Positions 35,930 through 46,541 of a stretch of 64,000 bases of DNA are shown piece by piece. The position numbers were made by a program, and so were the translations under genes. The DNA lies in the IMG/VR virus record IMGVR_UViG_3300046163_000033, positions 1-64,000 of that record. One strand, given 5' to 3'. Positions within the stretch are counted from its first letter, which is position 1, and the number at the start of each line of letters is the position of its first letter. The notes under the pieces were generated by a model. The model was not told the DNA's origin. It worked only from the letters and a program-made list of their open reading frames with translations, and did no database searches. The DNA comes from a virus.

Positions 35930-37414
35930 TTAAGCTTGGAATAACACGAAGTTATTAGCAGCTTGAGTTACAAGACATCTCTCAGATAAGAAATGAACTT
36001 GCATTGCATCTAGTGCAGAGTTGTATACACCTCCAACAGATCCAGTGATCCAAGACTTGTAACGTCTGTCATCAGCTTCTGAAGATCTGTATCTTACGTG
36101 TAAGAATGGTCTTCTAACGTTTGTACCTAATAATTGGTCATAAACTGTAGAAGTTCCAGCAGGTACTAATACACCATCTATTCCACTAACTGCAACAGCA
36201 CCTCTTGTAGAAGCGTCGTTTAAGTATTTCCAGCTAGTTTTGTAGAAATCATAAGAACCTCTTCTAAATCCAGAGAATCCTAAGTTAAGTGCCATTTGCT
36301 CAGAGTTTTCAAATAAACCGTAAGCAGTACCACCTTGTGAACCACCAGAGATTTGAGATAACATATCGTCAAAACCAAGATCAGTTGATCTGTTTAAGAA
36401 TAACATGTTTTCTTCAATTGCTCCTTGAGTATCAAGGTTTTTAAGGATTTGATCGAAATCACTGATACCAGTAGCAGCAGAAAATCCTGACATGATGTTA
36501 CCTCTTGTTTGGATAGCTTGGAATAAACCTTGCGTTCCATGAGCAGCAACAGCAGCATTAAATCCAGTATTACCAATGTTACCAGCAGCAGCTTGTACAG
36601 CAAACTGACCAGTAGCAGAAGCTAATTCACCTTCAATCATTGCCATTTCTAAGTAGTCATCAAATCTTAGTCTTGTTTCAGACTCAGACTTTAGATACCA
36701 TAAGTATCCTGATGTACCATCTTCAGTAGCAACTTCAACCCATCCAATTTGCGCAGTGTCAGAACCATTGATTTCAAATCTATCTTTGATAATGATTGGT
36801 TGATTAGAGTATTGAGTAAATTGTGGCTGTACTGAGAAGTTTCCGCTTCCAGTTCCTTTAGCAAATAAAGAACCATAAACGAATATCTTTAATCCAGCAG
36901 CACCTGCAGCAGCAGCGATACCTAAAGTATCCCAGTTAGCAGCAGTAAATGGATAAGCAGTAACGTTAGTTAAAGCACCATTTGCAGCTACAGCACCTAC
37001 AATACCTTTTAATGTAACACCAGTAGTTGGGTTCATTACAACGATAGTATCGTTAGGAGCAATTGCATTTTTAATAGAAGTTGCACCAACAGCAGCGTTA
37101 GTAGGTACACTGAAAACGAAAGTTCCAGCACCAGGTCCTGTTAGTGTACATCCTGTATAAGAGATGTGTAATCTATTTTGTTCAGACCAAATTACTTGAT
37201 CAGATGTCATTGGCATTTCAGCGCCAACCATTTTTAAGAAACCAGATAAAGTTCTGTTTCCATATCTTTCTACCTCAGCTTCATAAACTTCAGGAAGGTA
37301 TTGTTGAGCGAAGTCATTTCCACCTCCATTAGCAAAGTTTAAGTAGTTGCTATTTAAGATTTGTTGTTGTAGTGACGGCACGATCGAGCCGTATACAGGA
37401 TTAATTTGTCCCAT
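35930..37414 (-). CDS. Major capsid protein
   Basis: Encodes 494 residues, intact. The N-terminus MGQINPVYGSIVPSLQQQIL and YLPEVYEAEVERYGNRTLSG, plus a Gly/Ala-rich beta middle and terminal sequence RRPFLHVRYRSSEADDRRYK, fit a phage capsid of HK97-type fold. The assignment rests on position between scaffold and connector genes, length, and its compositional bias to abundant codons compared with neighbours. It is followed by a strong terminator, which fits very high expression of a major virion protein. Confidence 0.8.
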   Translation of the reverse strand: MGQINPVYGSIVPSLQQQILNSNYLNFANGGGNDFAQQYLPEVYEAEVERYGNRTLSGFLKMVGAEMPMTSDQVIWSEQNRLHISYTGCTLTGPGAGTFVFSVPTNAAVGATSIKNAIAPNDTIVVMNPTTGVTLKGIVGAVAANGALTNVTAYPFTAANWDTLGIAAAAGAAGLKIFVYGSLFAKGTGSGNFSVQPQFTQYSNQPIIIKDRFEINGSDTAQIGWVEVATEDGTSGYLWYLKSESETRLRFDDYLEMAMIEGELASATGQFAVQAAAGNIGNTGFNAAVAAHGTQGLFQAIQTRGNIMSGFSAATGISDFDQILKNLDTQGAIEENMLFLNRSTDLGFDDMLSQISGGSQGGTAYGLFENSEQMALNLGFSGFRRGSYDFYKTSWKYLNDASTRGAVAVSGIDGVLVPAGTSTVYDQLLGTNVRRPFLHVRYRSSEADDRRYKSWITGSVGGVYNSALDAMQVHFLSERCLVTQAANNFVLFQA

Positions 37415-37429
37415 TTTTAATAATAATTT

Positions 37430-38594
37430 TTAGTTAAATTTCCGTTTTTTGATTGTCAATTTTGAAGAATCAATACCAGACACTGCTTTAACTTTAAACC
37501 CTCCAACAAAAACATCCTCAGGAGCTCTTGATCTTGGGTTAGTATCAACGTTGTTTGACTTAGCGGCAATATCTCTAATAGCATCGGACTTACCTTGCTC
37601 ATAGAAATGCTGCGCTATAGTATCAGCGTGATCAGCAGCGTACATAGCTTTGTGATAACCTTTGACATCTGCAACATTACCTTTTTTATCCAGGAACTTC
37701 CCGATCGTATTATTAATGTTCGATTGACTATCGACAACATCATTAACGTTTTTAACTCCATATCTAAATTTCTTTTCACCAACGCTAAATTCAAAACCTT
37801 TGAACTCATTATTGAAATAATCTTTAGTGTTAGACTTAAACGTCTCATGTTGTTGTTGAGCTGTGTTTTGCTCTTCGTTGTAGCGTTGAAAAAATCTACA
37901 GCCTTTTGTTGTTCTTGAGTAGTACCAGGTCTCAACTTGATCTCTTCGTAATACTTACCCTTTAAACCTTCTAAATGGCTTTTAGCTTTTGCAACCTCTT
38001 CTTTATATGCAAGTTTCTTCTTCGAATATCTCTTGCTTCATCTAACTCTTCATCAAACTCAAAGTTATCTTCTAATAGAAAATTAACTTCTTCTGAATTT
38101 AAGTGAGATTTAGTTTGTTTATAATACTCTCTTAATAGAGTATCGTTATCTACATTAGAATAATCTGCATTTAATCTTACATAATCTTCTAATGTTCCAC
38201 CTGTTTCTTTCATAAAGTCTACGACTTTTTCGATGTTTTCAGGTAAATTAATATCTTGTTTTATTTCATCTGACACCTTTACTATTGGCTGTTCTGATGA
38301 TTGTACCATTTCTTCACCTATAGAAATTACCTCTTCTTCAGGTTCTTCTTTTATTTCTTCAATAATAGGTTTTTCTTCTTTGGATTCAGCAACCTCGCTG
38401 GACTCTTGCTTTTGTTCGTCTACATTTGTAGGTTCAGCTACAGGTGTATCTTTTACTTCTGTTTCTTTTACAGGAGTAATTTCTTCTTTTGGTTTAGATA
38501 AATCTACTTTAATAGTTTCATCTTGTTTGCTTAATTGTTTAGGTTTTTTAAGTTTTACTTTAAAAGTACCTTCTTCTAGTGTTTCTTCTGACAT
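37430..38594 (-). CDS. Probable scaffolding protein (frameshifted)
   Basis: Three frames join into about 388 residues: the acidic N-terminal part from 38594 (MSEETLEEGTFKVKLKKPKQ, then Glu/Lys/Pro-rich), a middle (LEGLKGKYYEEIKLRPGTTQ, then FEFSVGEKKFRYGVKNVNDV) and a C-terminal part ending SGIDSSKLTIKKRKFN at 37430. Breaks lie near 38020 and in the A-run 37889-37894. A highly charged, helical protein directly upstream of the capsid gene with a basic tail is the normal profile of a scaffolding protein that guides prohead assembly. Confidence 0.65.
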
Positions 38595-38622
38595 AATATA
38601 ATATAATAAAAATTAATAAAAG

Positions 38623-41013
38623 TTACGCAGGCTGTTGCTGCATATCTGTGTTTTCAGGTGAAATACCTGAAGATTCAAAATTAGTAGGTGGAAGATCATT
38701 TTGTCTTTGGCTAATTAATTTTGATTGTTGTGTAGCTTGCATTTCAGTTCGTTTATCTTTACGATCTTCTATTTCAGCTTCTTTTTTCTGTGTTTGCATC
38801 TACATCCATTTGTTTAAGTTTCATATCGTACTCAAATTCTTGAGCCATTAATTGTAACTTAAGTTGGTTTTCAGTTTGCATTCTTTGAATTTCAAACTGG
38901 GATTTTGCTTGTTCTATTTGTGTTTGAGTTTGAGCTAAAGCTTCACTTTTCTGTACTTCTTGCATAGAAGCTCTTTCAGATGCTTCAGCATTTGAATCAG
39001 CTTGTGCTTGTATATTAGCCATTTGAGCTTGTTGATCAGCTTCTTGCTTTTTAACTCTTTTGTATTTTAATACTTGATTAGCTAATGTTAAGTTTCTTAT
39101 TTCTCTAATATCAATAGCATCTTCAAGATATATTTGATTTTGTTGTAAAGCCATTTGAATATTTTGCTCAAGCATAGCTTTTTCTTCTTCTTCTGGTTCT
39201 AAATCTAAGTATATACCAAAATCATAAAGATGTAAATCATCTATTTCATGCAATGTTGCTACATTAAATTTACCTATTGCAGCTTTTAAAGCGTTGTTAG
39301 TTAAATCAAAATCAAGCATATCGGCTATTCTTAAAGATATGTTTTCACACGTTCTTAATGTTAGATATAAACTAGCATTAAAATATGTTTAGTAGCTATA
39401 TTAGAAGCATTGGCAGCCATTTTTTGCAATCCGACTAAAGCGTCCTTGTCTGGTAAACTGCCGTCTCGTGCTTCATTAAGACCTGTTACGTCTCTTATCA
39501 TCTGTAAATAATACTGATAAGTATTAATTAGAGATGCTATTTTTCCATTAGCACTAGATGTTTGTAATTCTTGAATAGGTACTTTACCTCTATTAGGATC
39601 ACCATCCTGTGTCAACGATCTACCAACTATACTACCAGTTTGAAATACATGTTTAACGCTTCCTGTGGATTATAATTAGTACCATTACCTAAATCAACTT
39701 CTGCTAAACCATCTACATCTACAAACACACCATCTGGAACCATTCTAGCAATCACCTGTTGTAGCTTAAGTGATGTAAGCTGTATCATATCAGCAAAACC
39801 AGTTATACGTCCTACAAGTGAATCTATACGACCTTGATACATATGAGGCGCAACGATGTTGTAATTCATATTTACCTTAGTTAAATCACTTTTAGGTCTT
39901 GTCATATTCTCTGACATTTCCCATTTTAACATTTGTTCAACTCCCATAACTTTAGCTCCAGTAAACAATACTTCTATTGTTCTTGAAACTCTTTCAAAGT
40001 TATCATTTTCAGGTGGATTAAATGTATCTGGTTTTTCTAATACTTTTTCTAAACCATTATCTGTATTTTTAACTTTAAATACTTGGTCTATATAAGATTT
40101 ATATTCAAAATAAATAACCTGAACTAAATCATTATCTGAATTAGGAGATCTCATATAGGCTTCTCTACCAGGATATTTTTGTATTTTTTTAAGTTCTTCG
40201 TTAGTTAAATTAGGAAATTCCTTTTTTAACTCAGGTATTGTAATAGATTTTATTTCACCTACATAATAAAGATCTTGAAAATTAGGATCATTTGTGTAGG
40301 AATAAACTAAATTAGCAGGATCAACATAGTCAATCACCACTCCTTCAGCTTTGTTAAAACTAGTTTTTACAGCTCCAATACCTACTGTAACTATATCTTC
40401 TGTAACTCTTTTGTTAATTAATTCGTATTTGTTAAAATCTAATACGTTGTTAATAACTTCTTCTTCAGCAATTTCTACAGATTGTTTGTAGTTTAATTGC
40501 ATATGAACCTCAAGCTCTTCTTTTGACTGTGGTAAATTAGCAGGATCAACTACATTGTAAACATCTACACCTAGATTTTGTTGTATATTATCAAGCAAAG
40601 GCTTTGATAACATGTCTCTTAATATAGATGAAGCATAGTTAGTTCTTTGTTTTTGTGAAAAAGGATCTTGAGCGTAAGCTTTTATATCATAATTTTTGAT
40701 GATATACCATTTACAACTATATCTACAAACTTAGGTATAATAGGCACTGGCTTCCAGTCTAAATTTAAATAAGATAAATCACCGTTTATTGATAATTCAT
40801 CTTTATATTTTTGACAGGTTGTTCACCTCTAGCGTATAATCTTAATCTATTAAAGTTTTGAAAACCTTATTGCCAACTGTCCTGTTAACTCTTCCGCCTC
40901 TAAACCATTCGTATTCAATTGCCTTGCAACAAGTAAGCCATATCCCAACTACGCTTTTCTCGCGACAGGTACCACCTGATAGGAAACGAACTATTAGTAC
41001 TCGTATTAATCAT
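38623..41013 (-). CDS. Portal protein (multiple frameshifts)
   Basis: The frames 40613-39627, 39615-39361 and 39319-38774 read as one protein with N- and C-terminal additions, about 797 residues. The start is MINTSTNSSFP (41013). Key blocks are FNRLRLYARGEQPV, LSYLNLDWKPVPIIPKFVDI and QGRIDSLVGRITGFADMIQL with VDLGNGTNYNPQEALNMYF, a pattern I associate with large portals of marine and crAss-like phages. The C-terminal 180 residues are a Gln/Glu/Lys coiled coil. The portal forms the DNA channel between terminase and connector. Breaks near 38790, 39340-39380, 39620, 40690, 40820 and 40860-40990. Confidence 0.75.
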
Positions 41014-41063
41014 CTAATTAATAATTTTTGAATTATAACCTTCGTTGTATACTTTACTAAAGT

Positions 41064-43213
41064 TTAACTAACTTTTTCTTTACTAATCGGCACAGGTTTA
41101 TATTTATTTTTATTGCAAGCCATATAGCTAAGCCAGAGCTAATAGATGCATCGTGTTTTGTTCTTTTGTTTATATCAAATGCAGCCCAATCTTCTAATGT
41201 TCTTTGAAAATACATTGTACCATATTGTTCATTGTTATAACCAACAAACATTTCAATATAAGATTCAATAGCAGCAGCATGAGCTTGTTTAACATCTTCA
41301 CTAGAATTAGGTATACCACCTATTTCTTTTTCTGTAACAGATAATTTATGCATTGTTTTATCTGGTCTATTCATAGAGTAACCTCTGTAACCTCTTCTTT
41401 TAAAATGATATAACAATCTTGGCTTATTGTTTTCTGCGAGTATAGGCATACCATAAAATATACAAGCCATGAGTACATCTTCAAAAAATATTTCTGCAGT
41501 TTGAGGTCTAGCTATATATTCTAAAAAAAATAAATTAGGAGGCGCATCTTCCATGCTAAACTTAGTTAAACCGTGTAAAGATCCTTTTGATCCTCTACCA
41601 TCTACTGTTCCTGATATATCATAGCTATCACATCCAAAAGCTCCCATATGATCATTGCCAGGATATTTTCTATTATTTTTAACAAGTATTCTATTTTGTT
41701 GGTTTATATTTGGTATCCATGAAACAAGAAATCTACCTTGTTTACTTGGTACAAACATAACTGTTGTATCTTGTATTCCTTCTTCCCACTGAAAATTACC
41801 CTGTGTGACAACATTAGAGTGTTTTAAATCTTCATTATAATCTATTTGCTCGTATATTTTTGTTAAATTAAACAAAGATTGTTTTGTTTCATCTCTGAAT
41901 GCGTGTTTCTCAGTACGTGGAAACTGTCTATATAATTCATTAAGTGCATCAGGATCGTCCTTAAGACCTTCTACTTCATTTTCCCAGTGCTCGATAACAC
42001 CGATTTCAATGGGGAAAGCCATCTGGCCCTTCTTTAGGTTTTTGCGGTGTCTCAAAGACAGGTAATCCATAAGAATCAATGTATCCTTCGTAATTCCACT
42101 CCATAGGAATGAACAAGCTATATAATCCCGAGCTAGTCTGCCCATTGCGGTTTCTTCTGGTAACGTCTGAGTCATCATATAATTTTTTATAATTTCTACC
42201 TCCTTTATCTAAAGCATTTGACGTTGATCCCATCATACACTTACCTATAATTCTAGAACCTAATCGTAAACAAGTTTTTGTAACTCTCCAGTTATTTAAT
42301 ATATTGTCAGGTTTTTCCCACTTACCAGATTCATCGTGTACAAGTAGTTTTAATTTTTCACCATCATAACTGTTATCTCCTGTATTTTTCCAGTCAATAG
42401 TTGTATCTAATCCTTCTAATTCTTCTAACTGTTCGTTGCTATCTAGTTTACGTCTTGTAAATCTACTAGCTGGAACTCTGTATGCAAGTTCTGTTTTTGG
42501 CCGATCCATACCGTCTTGAATCGGCTTGAAGAAAAACGGATAGTTGACGGAAATTGGTACGATTTTATCGGTAAACATTTTCTTTGCATCAGCCCCAGAC
42601 TTTGATAAGACACCGTATCTAGCATCACTAGAGATAGTGGCAAGGTTGACAGTTTCGCCTGATGCCATGAATGAAAAACCAGACCGTCTGTTTTTGAGGT
42701 AGCACATTCCGTAGCAACGTTTATCTGCTTTACAAGCTTCCCAGAATATAAAGAATAATCTGTTTGCTTCTCTAAAATCTGCTTGCCCAACATCAATCTT
42801 GGACCACTGCAGGTACATGTAATGAGTACCAGTAATATAAGTAGCTTTACCTTTATTAGTGAACCAATAGCCTTCGTGGCGCCTAGCAAATTCTCTATCA
42901 ATATATGCATACCATTTTTCTTTAAAATCATCTGGATATTGTTTCCAGTCAAATATTGTTTTAATCTTTTTTAATGCTTAGGATACTCGTGTACTTGCCA
43001 CTTGTCGTAATCCTTGTTAACATCTTTTTCTTTTGGTAATGCTATTTTAAGATTTTGTATTTCATAAACCTCACCTATCTGACCAGTTTTAGATATAACA
43101 ATAACATCATGTTCTTTGTTATAACCATACTCCCACTTTTTAGATTTGTTTAATCTTTTTATTACATGTGGTTTTATGTGGTCAATTACTTTATATAATG
43201 TTTGCTTATACAT
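41064..43213 (-). CDS. Terminase large subunit (frameshifted)
   Basis: About 715 residues after joining frames. Order: a lead-in from 43213 (MYKQTLYKVIDHIKPHVIKR); the ATPase with YLKNRRSGFSF as Walker A-like loop (residue about 180) and LKLLVHDESGKW as Walker B; a nuclease part beginning GCDSYDISGTVDGRGSKGS with its acidic residues; and a C-terminal end restored as GLAIMACNKNKYKPVPISKE. Breaks lie near 42965 (A-run), 42015 (C-run) and 41110. It packages DNA into proheads through the portal encoded next. Confidence 0.85.
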
Positions 43214-43488
43214 TACTTAGATCTTCTTTCTGCAAAACCTCCAAAAGCTTGCTTTTTCTTTTCTTCTTTTGGTTTTTCATTTAACATATCTTCCTCTTCT
43301 TTAATACGGTTAAGTATTTCGAAAGCATCAAATATAGCTAATTTTTTAGTTGCAGCAGCATTTTTTAATCTATCAGCCGATATATCATCATCAGAATCAA
43401 CTATAGCTTCTTTTGCCACCTTAATAAGTTCCTCAACTGCTATGTGCCCAGCTAGGATTATATTCTGTTTCGTTTCCTTGACGTTCAT
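43213..43488 (-). CDS. Possible terminase small subunit
   Basis: Encodes 91 residues. Helical, charged, with an Ala-rich segment (DRLKNAAATKKLAIFDAFEI) and a basic tail KQAFGGFAERRSK. It lies immediately upstream of the large terminase with a TAATG overlap, the usual place of a small terminase subunit. No helix-turn-helix is evident, so the call rests on context. It overlaps the tandem GroES-like gene by 56 bases. Confidence 0.5.
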   Translation of the reverse strand: MNVKETKQNIILAGHIAVEELIKVAKEAIVDSDDDISADRLKNAAATKKLAIFDAFEILNRIKEEEDMLNEKPKEEKKKQAFGGFAERRSK

Positions 43489-44040
43489 ACTTAATTACAA
43501 TATCATTTGATTTCATACAATAAAGACGCTTGCCATCAACTACAAAATCAAACTCACCAAACGGTGAATAACCTACAAGGTCTCCCTCGTTGATTTTTAA
43601 CGCTTCTAACGAACTATTACCATATTTTAATATACCAACAAGGCGTTCTTCTAAATTAGCGTCTATATCATCATTGTTATGAATTGGACTTATAAAGCAT
43701 CTATCGCCAAAAGCTTGCCATCTGTCTTTAGATTTGTATAAATATACTTGATTTAATTGAACAAAATATAAACCATCTTTAAAATATGATCTTACTGTTT
43801 TTTCTCTTGTCCTCTTATATCGTAAAAACTTCTAAATACATTATGATGAATCATAATTAAATCACCTGTTTTAATGGTGTTTTATAAGCTTTGGGTACAG
43901 CTATAACTTTAGCTATGTTATTAACAGATTTAAAACTTTCTGACTGAGTGTTAATTATAAGGCTTTTGTCACCTACTTTAACTTCATTATTATATCGCTG
44001 GCCATAAGGCTCAACGATAAAAGTCAAATATACTTTTCAT
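43433..44040 (-). CDS. Tandem GroES-like (Cpn10) protein (frameshifted)
   Basis: No long frame exists here because of several indels, but the minus-strand reading is coherent for about 203 residues: MKVYLTFIVEPYGQRYNNEV, KVIAVPKAYKTP-IKTGDLIMIHH, then YFKDGLYFVQLNQVYLYKSK, GDRCFISPIHNNDDIDANLE, LVGILKYGN and LKINEGDLVGYSPFGEF ending near KSNDIVIKYE. Each half has the GroES-like pattern of N-terminal strand, G-x-V, K-x-GD and a terminal D-I strand, so it appears to be two fused Cpn10 barrels. Breaks near 43800, 43875 and 44035. A co-chaperonin-like role for phage assembly is inferred. Confidence 0.5.
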
Positions 44041-44270
44041 TAGTATTCTAAATCATACTCAACGGATATTGCCATGTTAGAGTTAAACTTTCTTCCACGG
44101 CAATACCTCGTTGTTTTTTTTAATGTAAATGTTATAAGAATTATCTTCTGCTGTCAAAGAGTATATGAGATATAGTGTGACCTCCATACACTGACTGAGT
44201 CAAAGAATAATGCATCGCATCAGGTTTTGTAATCAGATCCGATGCTGATTTTTCTAATAACAGATGACAT
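44040..44270 (-). CDS. Small conserved phage protein (MSSVIRKISIG type, frameshifted)
   Basis: About 76 residues on the minus strand, broken by indels. Readable blocks are MSSVIRKISIGSDYK, DAMHYSLTQSVYGGHTIS, then NSYNIYIKKNNEV and MAISVEYDLEY. I recognise the pattern of a small phage protein ending in a conserved M-x-V-S-V-E-Y-x-x-x-[FY]. TAATG links at both ends to its neighbours support it as a real gene. Function unknown. Confidence 0.55.
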
Positions 44271-44524
44271 TACTCCTTAACTTCTTCTTCTTTTTCGATA
44301 GGAGTGTAAGAACCGTCTTCAAGATTAATATTAATCGAACCGTATTCTTCTTCTAGTTCTTTCTTAAAGTCTTCAGTTTGTTTGTTAACCTCATGGAACT
44401 TAGCTAATACTGCGGTTTTTTGGGCTTCTAAGAAACCTGTTTCATTTAAAAGTTTGTTTAACTCTTTTTGAAAATCTTGAATCTTTTCTAATTGGTCTTT
44501 GGAAATTGATTTTACTTCACTCAT
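44270..44524 (-). CDS. Coiled-coil late protein
   Basis: Encodes 84 residues, an acidic two-segment coiled coil (LEKIQDFQKELNKLLNETGF and KQTEDFKKELEEEYGSININ). Such small helical proteins are common in phage structural regions. Followed by a 52-base AT-rich gap. Function unknown. Confidence 0.65.
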   Translation of the reverse strand: MSEVKSISKDQLEKIQDFQKELNKLLNETGFLEAQKTAVLAKFHEVNKQTEDFKKELEEEYGSININLEDGSYTPIEKEEEVKE

Positions 44525-44576
44525 TTTAATTTAATTTAATTGGTTATTAATGTATTAATATAGTTACAGGTTTTAT

Positions 44577-45038
44577 TTATTTTTTAAATAAACTTGTAGC
44601 CTTTTTCTGTCGTGCGTCCGCCAAATAGGCTAACACAACAGACATCATTACTTTTTCAAATGTGTCGTTCCAGGTTACACCTATGTGAAACGGTATTGAA
44701 TCTACACTGTCTAATAAGCCAGCAATAGAAAATATAACAATACACCACACTAATACTAGTGGGCGTACGTTTTTAGAAAGCCATGAATCTGACATTGAGT
44801 CAGCTTGCCACCTTGAGGTAACAGCTTCCATCTCTTTATTTTGTTGTTCAAATATAAGTTGTTGTAATTTTATTTTATCTTCACCACTTACGTCAGATTT
44901 ACCGATAGCAGCAATAGCTTCAGCTGGTGAAGTTACACCACTTAGTACACTACCTAACGCAGGGTTAACTAATGATGCAGCACCAAACAATAGTTTACCT
45001 ACCGTTGTGTCTTTAAATTTCTTTTTAGGATCTGGCAT
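44577..45038 (-). CDS. Holin, GTA_holin_3TM-like
   Basis: Encodes 153 residues from MPDPKKKFKDTTVGKLLFGA; a longer upstream frame overlaps the preceding gene and is less likely. The central SRWQADSMSDSWLSKNVRP followed by a long hydrophobic helix (LVLVWCIVIFSIAGLLDSV) and a second helical segment (FEKVMMSVVLAYLADARQKK) is the signature of the three-transmembrane GTA-type holin family. It would form membrane lesions releasing the endolysin. Confidence 0.75.
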   Translation of the reverse strand: MPDPKKKFKDTTVGKLLFGAASLVNPALGSVLSGVTSPAEAIAAIGKSDVSGEDKIKLQQLIFEQQNKEMEAVTSRWQADSMSDSWLSKNVRPLVLVWCIVIFSIAGLLDSVDSIPFHIGVTWNDTFEKVMMSVVLAYLADARQKKATSLFKK

Positions 45039-45336
45039 AAGCTTCTTTTTCCCAAGGAAGATCTTTAGCACCTTCCTGCATTTGTGCTCTTGAGTAGCGT
45101 TTACCTCTCCAGTAAACCGCACTGTCATCATAATCCAAATCACCTCGCTTCATTTGATCAATATGAACTTTTTCATGATTGATAACATCTTCAATTTGTT
45201 TTGGATCTTTAATATCTTTACTTATTAAAATACTTCCATTTCTGTCTGCTTTTCCTAACACACCTTCCTCTAAACCTACATTGTAAATTGGTGTACTGTC
45301 ATAAGTATACGGAGGGTTGTTTAGTTTAAATGCCAT
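45025..45336 (-). CDS. HExxH metallopeptidase-like late protein
   Basis: Encodes 103 residues. The motif DVINHEKVHIDQMKRGDLDY has HEKVH as a zinc-peptidase HExxH, with a downstream Glu-rich helix (WEKEAYARS) that could supply a third ligand. I recognise this short protein type from several phages, where it is unassigned. Overlaps the holin start by 14 bases and is itself coupled to the next gene. Possible role in virion maturation or lysis; unproven. Confidence 0.65.
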   Translation of the reverse strand: MAFKLNNPPYTYDSTPIYNVGLEEGVLGKADRNGSILISKDIKDPKQIEDVINHEKVHIDQMKRGDLDYDDSAVYWRGKRYSRAQMQEGAKDLPWEKEAYARS

Positions 45337-45485
45337 TATTTTCCAGGAAACATTTTATTTAGTTTGTCTTTACGCTGTTGGCAGCCACAGGGTATATTTA
45401 AACCCTGTGACACTGCATCAACAACTTTCTTAATACCAGTTGCTTTAGTGAAAGACTCTATTTTATCACCTAAGCCTCTATTCAT
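45336..45485 (-). CDS. Small Cys-pair phage protein
   Basis: A 49-residue frame ending in IPCGCQQRKDKLNKMFPGK, a recurrent phage pattern with a CGC-x2-R core and LN-x2-FP end. The N-terminal half is an amphipathic helix (DKIESFTKATGIKKVVDAV). TAATG coupling at its downstream end and a shared base with the upstream gene support translation. Function unknown. Confidence 0.6.
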   Translation of the reverse strand: MNRGLGDKIESFTKATGIKKVVDAVSQGLNIPCGCQQRKDKLNKMFPGK

Positions 45486-45868
45486 TATGCTTGTACGAAT
45501 GATCTCCAGTACATTCTGTTTTTAGGAGTAGCTTGATCAAATCCTAAAATACATTTAGACTTAACACCTCCTGGGTTAGCAGTAAGTGAATAGTTGAAAG
45601 CCTCTTTTAAAGGTGCTCCAATTGGAGTTACTGGAATGTTTCCAGCTCCTACAGCAGCTCCTGAATCTTTAATAGAAGCAACTAATGTTACAATATCAGC
45701 AGCACCTACTGGTGAATCTAATAATACTGTTAAAGTACTTACGTCTGTTTGCGTGATTTCAATGATTTTATCTACATTGATTAGGTGTTCCCCTTCTCCA
45801 AATTGAGAAGCTCCAGCAACACCACTGTTTGTGTTATCAATTACATTGATAGAAATAAATTTTGCCAT
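45485..45868 (-). CDS. Small beta-rich structural protein
   Basis: Encodes 127 residues, beta-rich with Gly, Ala, Val and Thr (VDKIIEITQTDVSTLTVLLD). Intact. Composition resembles capsid decoration or minor virion proteins, but there is no specific match. Confidence 0.6.
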   Translation of the reverse strand: MAKFISINVIDNTNSGVAGASQFGEGEHLINVDKIIEITQTDVSTLTVLLDSPVGAADIVTLVASIKDSGAAVGAGNIPVTPIGAPLKEAFNYSLTANPGGVKSKCILGFDQATPKNRMYWRSFVQA

Positions 45869-45913
45869 GTTTTTAATTTTTAGTTTGTTAATTGGTTAGT
45901 TTGTATTTATTTA

Positions 45914-46222
45914 TTATTTTACTTTTTTTCTAGGTAGTTTACGCATTTCAGCTTTCATACCCATTTTAGGTTTAGCCGTGGGTTTGTCCATCATAGAAGC
46001 AGGTGATTCTTTTTTCTTTATTCTTTTACCTACTCTATCCATTTTATCTTCTAGCTTGTACATTTTTTGCTCCTCTGCTTCACTAGTTTGACCCATTTCA
46101 TAACGATCATAAAGTTCTTTATGCTTAGCTGATAGCTTATCCATTCGTTTATTAGGATCTAATTTAAAAGGAGATCCTAAGTTGAACATTTTTGGATATT
46201 TAGTTGTTCCTGATTTTCCCAT
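45914..46222 (-). CDS. Lys/Met-rich basic protein
   Basis: Encodes 102 residues, strongly basic (PKMFNLGSPFKLDPNKRMDK ... MKAEMRKLPRKKVK) with a short helical core. One of several tiny basic proteins between 45.9 and 49.4 kb, possibly DNA-associated virion proteins. Coupled to its upstream neighbour through a shared stop/start base. Unassigned. Confidence 0.6.
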   Translation of the reverse strand: MGKSGTTKYPKMFNLGSPFKLDPNKRMDKLSAKHKELYDRYEMGQTSEAEEQKMYKLEDKMDRVGKRIKKKESPASMMDKPTAKPKMGMKAEMRKLPRKKVK

Positions 46223-46539
46223 TATTTCTTATATTTTTTACCACCACTAAAACATCCTTTTTTAGTCGCAGGTGATCCTCCTTTTTCTTTAGCTGCTTTT
46301 TTCATAGGCTCATTAGTATCACCATCACCATCTAAATCAATGTAATCAGGTTTAGCTTGGTGTATAGGATTTTTTTTACCTCCATAAGCTTTAGCAGGAC
46401 TATCATGTTTACCATACATGTTCATTGCTGACGCGTGTTTAGCAACTGGATTATCTTTCATCAAGTTACTCTTTTGTTGTTTGTTCGATTCACCTCCATA
46501 TGATATACTCATATTAGGTCTGTTCATTGAAAATCCCAT
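46222..46539 (-). CDS. Basic protein with EF-hand-like calcium loop
   Basis: Encodes 105 residues. The segment DLDGDGDTNEPM matches the D-x-D-x-D-G loop of calcium-binding EF-hand or dockerin motifs. The rest is Lys/Gly/Asn-rich with a basic C-terminus ending SGGKKYKK. Probably a minor virion protein; calcium binding is inferred from the loop only. Confidence 0.6.
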   Translation of the reverse strand: MGFSMNRPNMSISYGGESNKQQKSNLMKDNPVAKHASAMNMYGKHDSPAKAYGGKKNPIHQAKPDYIDLDGDGDTNEPMKKAAKEKGGSPATKKGCFSGGKKYKK

Positions 46540-46541
46540 AA

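Noticed and set aside
37615-37935. Independent ~106-residue gene on the minus strand
   Set aside because: Its first residues match the scaffold reading but the rest is a Leu/Ile-rich out-of-frame translation; it is an artefact of the A-run break.
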